From Cheilinus undulatus (Eukaryota; Chordata; Actinopteri; Labriformes; Labridae): a stretch of 64,000 nucleotides of DNA. The notes below the pieces were generated by a model that was not told the DNA's origin, did not search any database, and saw only the letters and a list, made by a program, of their open reading frames with translations. Positions 57,198 to 64,000 of the stretch are shown one piece after another. The stretch's first letter is position 1, and every line of letters starts with the position of its first letter. The stretch covers positions 10,911,207 through 10,975,206 of the forward strand of contig NC_054886.1 in assembly GCF_018320785.1 (NCBI RefSeq). The letters run 5' to 3'. The position numbers were made by a program, and so were the translations under genes.

Positions 57198-58243
57198 CAC
57201 TATATTGCCAAAAGTATCCACTCACCCAACCAAATAATTGAAATCAGGTGTTCCAATCACTTCCATGGCCACAGGTGTATAAAATCAAGCACCTAGGCAT
57301 GCAGACTGTTTCTACAAACATTTGTAAAAGAATGGAGCTCAGGAGCTCAGTGAATTCCACCGTGGTACTGGACTGGAAACAACAGCAACTCAGCCACAAA
57401 GCAGTAGGCCATATAAAATGACGAAGCGGAGTCAACGGATGCTGAGGCACATAGCACGCAGAGGATGCCAACTTTCTGCAGAGTCAATCGCTACAGTCCT
57501 CCAAACTTCATGTGGCCTTCAGATTAGCTCAAGAACAGTGCGTAGAGAGCTTCATGGAATGGGTTTCCATGGCCGAGCAGCTGCATCCAAGCCATACATC
57601 ACCAAGTGCAATGCAAATCACCAGATGCAGTGGTGTAAAGCACGCCGCCACTGGACTCTAGAGCAGTGGAGACGCGTTCTCTGGAATGACAAATCACGCT
57701 TCTCCATCTGGCAATCTGATGGGCAAGTCTGGGTTTGGCGGTTGCCAGGAGAATGGTACTTGTCTGACTGCATTGTGCCAAGTGTAAAGTTTGGTGGAGG
57801 GGGGATTATGGTGTGGGGTTGTTTTTCAGGAGCTGGGCTTGGCCCCTTAGTTCCAGTGAAAAGAACTCTGAATGCGTCAGCATACCAAGAGATTGGACAA
57901 TTCCATGCTCCCAACTTTGTGTGAACAATTTGGGGATGGCCTCTTCTTGTTCCAACATGACTGTGCACCAGTTCACAAAGCAAGGTCCATAAAGACATGA
58001 AATGGAGCGGAAACTGAGAGCCAGGCCTTCTCATCCAACATCAGTGTGTGACCTCACAAATGGTCAAAGCTTTCCATAAACACACTCCTAAACCTTGTGG
58101 AAAGCCTTCCCAGCAGAGATGAAGCTGTTGTAGCTGCAAAAAGTGGACCAACGTCATATTAAACCCTATGGATTAAGAATGGGATGTCACTTAAGTTCAT
58201 ATGCGAGCCAAAGCAGGTGAGCAAATACTCTGGCAATATAGTG
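57198..58243 (+). mobile_element. Near-full-length Tc1-like transposon
   Basis: Inverted ends CACTATATTGCCAAAAGTAT and its near complement ATACTCTGGCAATATAGTG are flanked by TA on both sides (57196-57197 and 58244-58245). The transposase frame opens at 57418. It shows the helix-turn-helix part ([17 protein letters not shown]), the [20 protein letters not shown] region with the first catalytic Asp (the usual following Glu is Lys), and [19 protein letters not shown]. It stops at 57924. The second-Asp region (QHDCAPVHKA) continues in another frame after a frameshift, and later stops follow. Total 1046 bp; inactive copy. Confidence 0.88.
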
Positions 58244-58249
58244 TATGTC

Positions 58250-59075
58250 AAAGTGGCCTCGTCATCCTGATATTTTTTCTGCATCTGGCTTAGATCAGAG
58301 GACTCCTCCTTGGGAATCAGGATTTCCACTGCTCTACACCAGGCTCTTGGGATAGAGTGTTTCTTCCAGACTAAAACTTTACTGTAATGTCTTTAATTAT
58401 TGCTTGATTGGATATTATTGTTGTGTGTATGTGTGAATATATATACACACAAAGTGAATAATTGTATTGGCAGATATTAATATTTCTGCTGGTATCTACA
58501 AGTACAAATTGGTCTGTGATTATTGGGCATACAGATACAGACAAATAAGTTATTGGAGTTTTAGGCTGGACCAACAGACTTACATCAGCTGAAGTCTTTT
58601 TCTTTATACGTCATCGTTACTCCTTACACTTCAGAGTATGTTTAAAGGACTGAAATGTGTCATCATCAAACTTTTCATTGTGGCTTTTAGGAACTGAAGT
58701 TTTAGGTCTAAATAACATTTAAATATCAGTGAAGATTAGGATTGGATATCTGCAAATTCCAATATTGTGCATCCCTTATATCCCTAATATGGATACATAA
58801 TTTAATAATAATCTAAAAACCTTGATCAGCTTATGGATACCATGGTAAAGGAATTGGATGATTGATGCATGAAGATTCAGTATCAACAAATTGTCATTAA
58901 AGGTCAATTAAACTAAAGATATAATATTTGGAAACTGGTAAAAAAAAAAATAGGAAGGTAAAAATTATGGGAGATAATAACCAATGTTTGAAAATAAGCG
59001 CTTCAGAGTTGTCGCTGATCACAAATTATGTTGGAGAGCTCACGTTAAAACCATATTGTATAATGTGGATTTGTC
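58250..59075. other. Intergenic, nothing recognised
   Basis: AT-rich noncoding DNA with a short (TA/CA) stretch near 58435-58450. Confidence 0.4.
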
Positions 59076-59079
59076 TTAA

Positions 59080-59440
59080 AGGGGACATATTATGCAAAAA
59101 TGACCTTTTCAGGCTTTTCTGAATGTGTACTGAAACAAGCCCTTCTCAGATTATCCCCTCATGATGTCATGTAGGGAGTTAGCACCACCCCTAGGTTCGG
59201 TTGGCCCTCCCCTCTTGGATCAGGAGAGGCACATCCGTTTCCTGAGAGGGGCGGAGTCAGAAAGCTCAGTAACATTTAAAGACACAGAAACAGCTGGTTC
59301 TGAGCAGGGCTGAAACAGAGGGTTTTTAGACGTGCAAAAATCCTAAACTGGAGTGTTTTTCAGCAACAGACTTCAAATTCACATTTTGGGGACCTCTGAG
59401 ATCAATATAAACTTGTCTTGTAAGCGTTGATATGTCCCCT
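59080..59440. mobile_element. TTAA-flanked small inverted-repeat element, 361 bp
   Basis: TTAA at 59076-59079 precedes AGGGGACATATTATGC. The right side ends GATATGTCCCCT followed by TTAA at 59441-59444. Ends are inverted over about 13 bp. TTAA target sites point to a piggyBac-type origin. No transposase. AAAGGGGACATATTATG elements are, from memory, frequent in fish. Confidence 0.78.
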
Positions 59441-59583
59441 TTAATTGTGATTCTGATTATTGTCAAAGTACTCCATAAACATCTATTTAAAGGTGCTAAA
59501 AAGTGTTTGTATTGCATTGTAATTATAATTATTATTATTTTAGAAATATACTTCATACATGATGCACATCCATAATGATTATA

Positions 59584-60134
59584 CACTGCCTGGCCAAAAA
59601 AAAGTCTCCACCTGGATTTAACTAAGCAAATAGGTACGAGCCTCCTATTGGATAATTACTGCATGGGTGATTATCTTTCAGCTGGCAACAAGTTATTTAA
59701 TCCCAGCTGATGCAATGAGTAACTTCTTATTTCTTAAACAATGGATTTTTCCTTCCCTAATGGCACGGGCATATTCCAAGATGACAATGCAAGGATTCAT
59801 CGGGCTCAAATTGTGAAAGGGTGGTTCAGGGAGCATGAGACATCATTTTCACACATGGATTGGCCACCACAGAGTCCAGACCTTAACCCCATTGAGAATC
59901 TTTGGGATGTGCTGGAGAAGGCTTTGCGCAGTGGTCAGACTCTCCCATCATCAATGCAAGATCTTGGTGAAAAATTAATGCAACACTGGATGGAAATAAA
60001 TCTTGTGACATTGCAGAAGCTTATCGAAACAATGCCACAGCAAATGCGTGCTGTAATCAAAGCTAAAGGCGGTCCAACGAAATATTAGAGTGTGACCTTT
60101 TTTTGGTGGCGACTTTTTTTTTGGCCAGGCAGTG
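59584..60134 (+). mobile_element. Internally deleted Tc1-like element with C-terminal transposase half
   Basis: Ends CACTGCCTGGCCAAAAAAAA and its complement TTTTTTTTGGCCAGGCAGTG are almost perfect and flanked by TA. The element is 551 bp, about half normal length. The remaining frame (59741-60088, 115 codons) is intact and covers [12 protein letters not shown] (second catalytic Asp) and [16 protein letters not shown] (third acidic residue) through the C-terminus. The DNA-binding part and first Asp are missing. It could move only with a transposase supplied in trans. Confidence 0.87.
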
Positions 60135-60139
60135 TATGT

Positions 60140-60865
60140 TATGTATGTGAGGCCCTAGTACCAACTGCTTACCTTGACCTAACTGAAAACTAAAGTGCAG
60201 CAACTCTAAAAATATTCTTGCATACAGTAACCAAGCATATATACTTTTTGTCCAGTTTTGATAAATGTTTGAGATCCAGTCTGATGAGGGAATAGAAACA
60301 GTCACTGCATTCAGCTGAAAATATCTGCATTTCTTCATGAAACCTCGTCTGTGAGCTTGAAATCGTCTGCTCTTTCTCCTGTTGCCGTCGGTTAACAAGG
60401 TTTGTGTTCTGCAGCATCTCTGTAGAAATGTGGGGGGAGGATCAGAGGGTAGATGAGGAGAGGAGGTGCTGCAGCAGAGACATTTTAATCAACTTAAGTG
60501 CCTCTATTGGACCTGTCTCTCCTTTCCTCTCTCCTCTGGTGGATTAAACTCAGAGCTGTAGAGATCGGGTCTAGGAGCAGTACAGAACTAATATTTAGTC
60601 CTCATCCAGCTGCAGCTGTCTGTCCATCAGTGTTGATAAAGTCTGAGTAAAAAACACCTTTACTCTCTTAAAAATTACTTATTTTTAAGCTCTGTCCATC
60701 ACTGTCACACCCTGAACCTAACATGAACACACTCCCTCGTTCATCATTCTCAGTGTTTCAGACTGGGTGCATGGCAGCTGCAGAACAACTGCGTAACGGC
60801 TTGATCAACATTGCACTGTGCGTGTTAACAAGTCAAGGAAATCAGACCGTCTGTGTGGCCATGGT
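60140..60865. other. Intergenic, nothing recognised
   Basis: No supported gene. Confidence 0.4.
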
Positions 60866-60869
60866 CACA

Positions 60870-61110
60870 TGGTACAGCCAAGGCCACCCATAAGAGGGGA
60901 TAAAGGGGGCCAATGGAGGTCAGCAAGACCATGGTCCATTTTAAAGTTAACCAGTGATAACCATATTTTATTTTCAACCTGAATAATAACCACTCTGATC
61001 AAATCAACACAAAATAATTTTATCTATTAATGTCGTAGTACAATGAAGTCTTTTAAAGAATGTAAACTCCTTTTCTTAAAACAGAATTACCTTTTTATTG
61101 GTGATGTTAA
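60870..61110. repeat. Dispersed repeat, copy 2
   Basis: Partner of 32460-32725: AAGGCCACCCATAAGAGGG, CAATGGAGGTCAGCAAGACC, AACCATATTTTATTTTCAAC and TTTTCTTAAAACAGAATTAC occur in the same order. Confidence 0.7.
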
Positions 61111-61114
61111 TGGT

Positions 61115-62820
61115 GTACATAACCATTAGGAAAGTAATGTTAGACTTCACAGATAGGCACAAACGTCAAGATGGCAGAAAGTAAAGAGGAAACTGAGACT
61201 GAAAAGTGGTGATTTTGGAGTTACAAGGTTTTTGTCCAACACCAATCATATGTGAAGCTTTCTACAGCAAGTAGCAGCATGAACTGCAATGGATTGTGGG
61301 CTAATTAGTTCCTTTTAAAAAAACAACAACGACAACAACAACAAAAAAAAAAACAGTCTTGTACCTTTCCTCTGTTTTCAAACACTGTTTTTCACTGCAT
61401 AAAACTTCTTATAGTCACAAGTATTCAGTTTAACTTACATCCTAAATGAAAAGTGTCAAAAACAGGAGCATATTGAATACATAAATGAAGATATTTAAAA
61501 ATTAATGAGTCCCTATGACTAAACAACACTTCCTTTATTTGGACAGAGCGCTAATCTTAAATGAAAAATATTCTTCGGTAGAACTGAGTGTTCAATGCCA
61601 GACTATCCTCCTTCAGAGACCACAGTGATGATCGATCCGCTCCATGTGATGTCTTCAACGGACCAATGAACATTTATCCATCAGAGGGCCACAAGGTCGG
61701 AGGACTCAGAGTCCCCTGAGAGAATGATGGAGTTCAGCAAATTTAACAGCAACTGTCTGTTAGACTCATAAAAACCAGCATCATGACACCCCGGGGAGAC
61801 CCACAGGGGAAGTCTGGATCAGTGACGGTCCACACTTGGCTCAGATACGCCTCAGCCAACCAGATCATGGGAAACAGACGGTCTCTGACATGAAACAGTG
61901 GAAGATTGCTATTCACACATCTACATCTACTTCATAGCTCCTTATTTCTTCTCCTCCTTCAAGTTTATGTGACCCTCCCTAGAGTCCTACAGTGACCTCA
62001 TGGGAGGCTGGGACCCCTACTCTGCATAACACTGGTGATCTGTGCAGCTGTCCTTTATCAGATATTGTTTTTGCATGAAAAAAAAAATCAGAATAAAACA
62101 GTTGTTTAAATGAATCATGAGCTGTTAAAATAAATGCTGTGCTTCCTCAAAATCTCTGAACTTGGAAGTTACAATGGAAAATCTTCATGTGCAGTCATTG
62201 AAATTCCTCCAAAAGCATCAACAAGTGCCCAATCCAGCTTATCTTCTCCCCAGTAGACGTCTGCTTCCAGTGAGTTTCTCTCTCTGATTCCAGCTGGAGG
62301 CAGACGGAGGACTAGCTGACATTGTGAGCACAAAGACACAGTTTAAATGTGCAGCCAGTTTGTCCTCCAACCGTCAGATTAATCTCATTCTGCCCTCCTC
62401 TTCTTCCTCCATCTCTCCCTCCTCTCCTGCACTGCAGCGTCTGCCTCAGCATAACAGCTCTCAGAGAATTAAGAAGGAGCCGTTCAGCAGCAGAGCTCGT
62501 ATATTACATAATCAATACGGTGGGCACTAAAAGTGCAGACACTGTTCACTGTCATCGACACTGCTGCTTACAACCATCCGTCCATCTGCTAAATGGACCT
62601 TAGCTAACATTTAGCCTTCTGCCAATCGGCCAGTTAAAGCTTTATTTATTTGGTTTAAGATAAAAACTACAAACTGAATCAAATATTAAACAACCAGCCT
62701 GTTCTTGTTCTGTTTTAAAAAGTGGCACAGAGATCCTGATATTTTTCTGCATGTGGCCCTGGATGAAGAACTGTAGAAAGAACGTGAGTTATAACTTTGT
62801 TTTTCTAATTCTAGGGGAAA
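61115..62820. other. Intergenic, nothing recognised
   Basis: Mostly unique noncoding sequence with no splice-framed exon. A short (ACA)n run lies near 61322-61345. Confidence 0.4.
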
Positions 62821-62824
62821 AAAC

Positions 62825-62940
62825 ATCAGAATTCTGACTTTAATTTCAGAATTCCAGCTTTAATGTCAGAATTCTGATTCTAACCTCAAATTTTGACTTC
62901 AATCTCAGAATTCAACACTAATCTCAGAATGATTTTCATC
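62825..62940. repeat. Short GAATTC-type minisatellite
   Basis: Four to five units of the same type as in ache intron 4: CAGAATTCTGACTTTAATTT, CAGAATTCCAGCTTTAATG, CAGAATTCTGATTCTAACCT. Ends where the Tc1-like relic begins. Confidence 0.8.
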
Positions 62941-62944
62941 CATC

Positions 62945-64000
62945 AGCCTTCAACCTCTTTGGTCCTGAGCAAAAGATGATCTTTGGTACTGCTCAGGTGT
63001 AACGGATGCCCAGGTTGCTTTGATAGCGGCTTTCAGGTCATCTGCATTGTTGGATCTGGTGTCTCTAATCTTCCTCTTGACAATACCCCATAGATTCTCT
63101 TTGGGGTTCAGGTCAGGCCAGTTTGCTGGCCAATCAAGCACAGTAACACCATGGTCACTGAACCAGCTTTTGGTACCTTTGGCAGTGTGGGCAGGTGCCA
63201 AGTCCTGCTGGAAAATGAAATCAGCATCTCCATAAAGCTTGTCAGCAGACGGAAGCATAAAGTGCTCTAAAATGTCCTGGTAGATGGCTGCGTTGACTGT
63301 GGACCTCAGAAAACAGTGGACCAACACCAGCAGATGCCATGGCAGCCCAAATCATCACTAACTGGAAACTTCACACTGGACTTCAAGCAACGTGGATTCT
63401 GTGCCTCCCCAATCTTCCTCCAGACTCTGGGATCTTGATGTCCAAATGACATGTAAAATTTACATTCATCTGAAAAGAGGACTTTGGACCACTGAGCAAG
63501 AGTCCAGTTCTTTTTCTCCACAGCCCAGGTGAGACGCTTCTGACATTGTCTCTGGTTCAGGAGTGGCTTGACCCCAGGAATGCCACATTTGTAGCCCATG
63601 TCTAGGATTCGTCTGTGCGTAGTGGCTCTCAGCCTCAGTCCACTCCTTGTGAAGCTCCCCCAAATTCTTGAATGGATTTTGCTTGACAATCCTCTCAAGG
63701 TTGCGGTTATCCCTTATGCTGATGCACCTTTTCCTACCACACTTTCTCCTTCCACTCAATTTTCTATAAATATGCTTGAATACAGCACTCTGTGAACAAC
63801 CAGCTTCTTTAGCAATGACCTTTTGTGGCTTACCCTCCTTGTGATGGGTGTCAATGTCTGTCTTCTGGACATCTGTCAAGTCTGCAGTCCTCCCATGATT
63901 GTGTAGCCTACTGACCCAGACTGAGAGACCATTTAACGGCTCAGGAAACCTTTGCAGGTGTTTTGAGTTATTTAGCTGATTAGGGTGTGACACCATGACT
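62945..64000 (-). mobile_element. Tc1-like transposase relic, cut by window end
   Basis: Transposase is spread over three minus-strand frames. From 63996 it shows the N-terminal part (AKEAGCSQSAVFKHIYRKLS helix-turn-helix). From about 63640 a second frame has KRLTWAVEKKNWTLAQWSKV and LFSDECKF with the first Asp. From about 63320 a third frame carries FIFQQDLAPAHTA (second Asp) and LNPKENLW (third acidic residue). At least two frameshifts make it dead. The left terminal repeat is missing. The element continues beyond the right edge of the window. Confidence 0.85.

Overview
The window is nuclear DNA of a vertebrate, almost certainly a ray-finned (teleost) fish. The genes are split by GT/AG introns, and coding sequence is sparse. 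Between the genes lie Tc1/mariner relics, small inverted-repeat elements, non-LTR retrotransposon tails and AT-rich minisatellites typical of fish genomes. No bacterial, viral or CRISPR-type feature was seen.

Three genes can be reconstructed exon by exon. (1) About 4.55-10.86 kb, minus strand: a ten-exon gene for a 439-residue protein ending in a PRY-SPRY (B30.2) domain, with no RING or B-box. A decayed copy of one of its exons lies at the window start, so the locus was once duplicated. (2) 12.64-14.20 kb, plus strand: two-exon mblac1, a metallo-beta-lactamase-fold protein of 221 residues. (3) 23.07-31.80 kb, minus strand: eight coding exons of ache, acetylcholinesterase (623 residues), complete from signal peptide to the T-type C-terminal tail. 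mblac1 and ache are also neighbours on human 7q22, so the linkage is old.

From 32 to 64 kb I find no convincing protein-coding exon. This part holds repeats, transposon relics and one CpG-rich promoter-like block at 52.5-52.97 kb. That block carries a TCTCGCGAGA element and a minus-strand exon-like segment with a splice donor. It could be the distant 5' noncoding exon of ache, whose ATG exon begins at a clear splice acceptor, or the start of an unseen gene.

The most unusual observations are an 80-bp copy of ache exon 1 inside ache intron 4, a GAATTC-rich minisatellite shared by ache intron 4 and a site 34 kb away, an eight-copy 153-bp tandem array, and a hAT-like element nested in a Tc1 relic with its target duplication still visible. 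Two copies of a hairpin element are also present, one of them in ache intron 1. I found no evidence for a new multi-gene system. The novelty here is in repeats and gene fragments.
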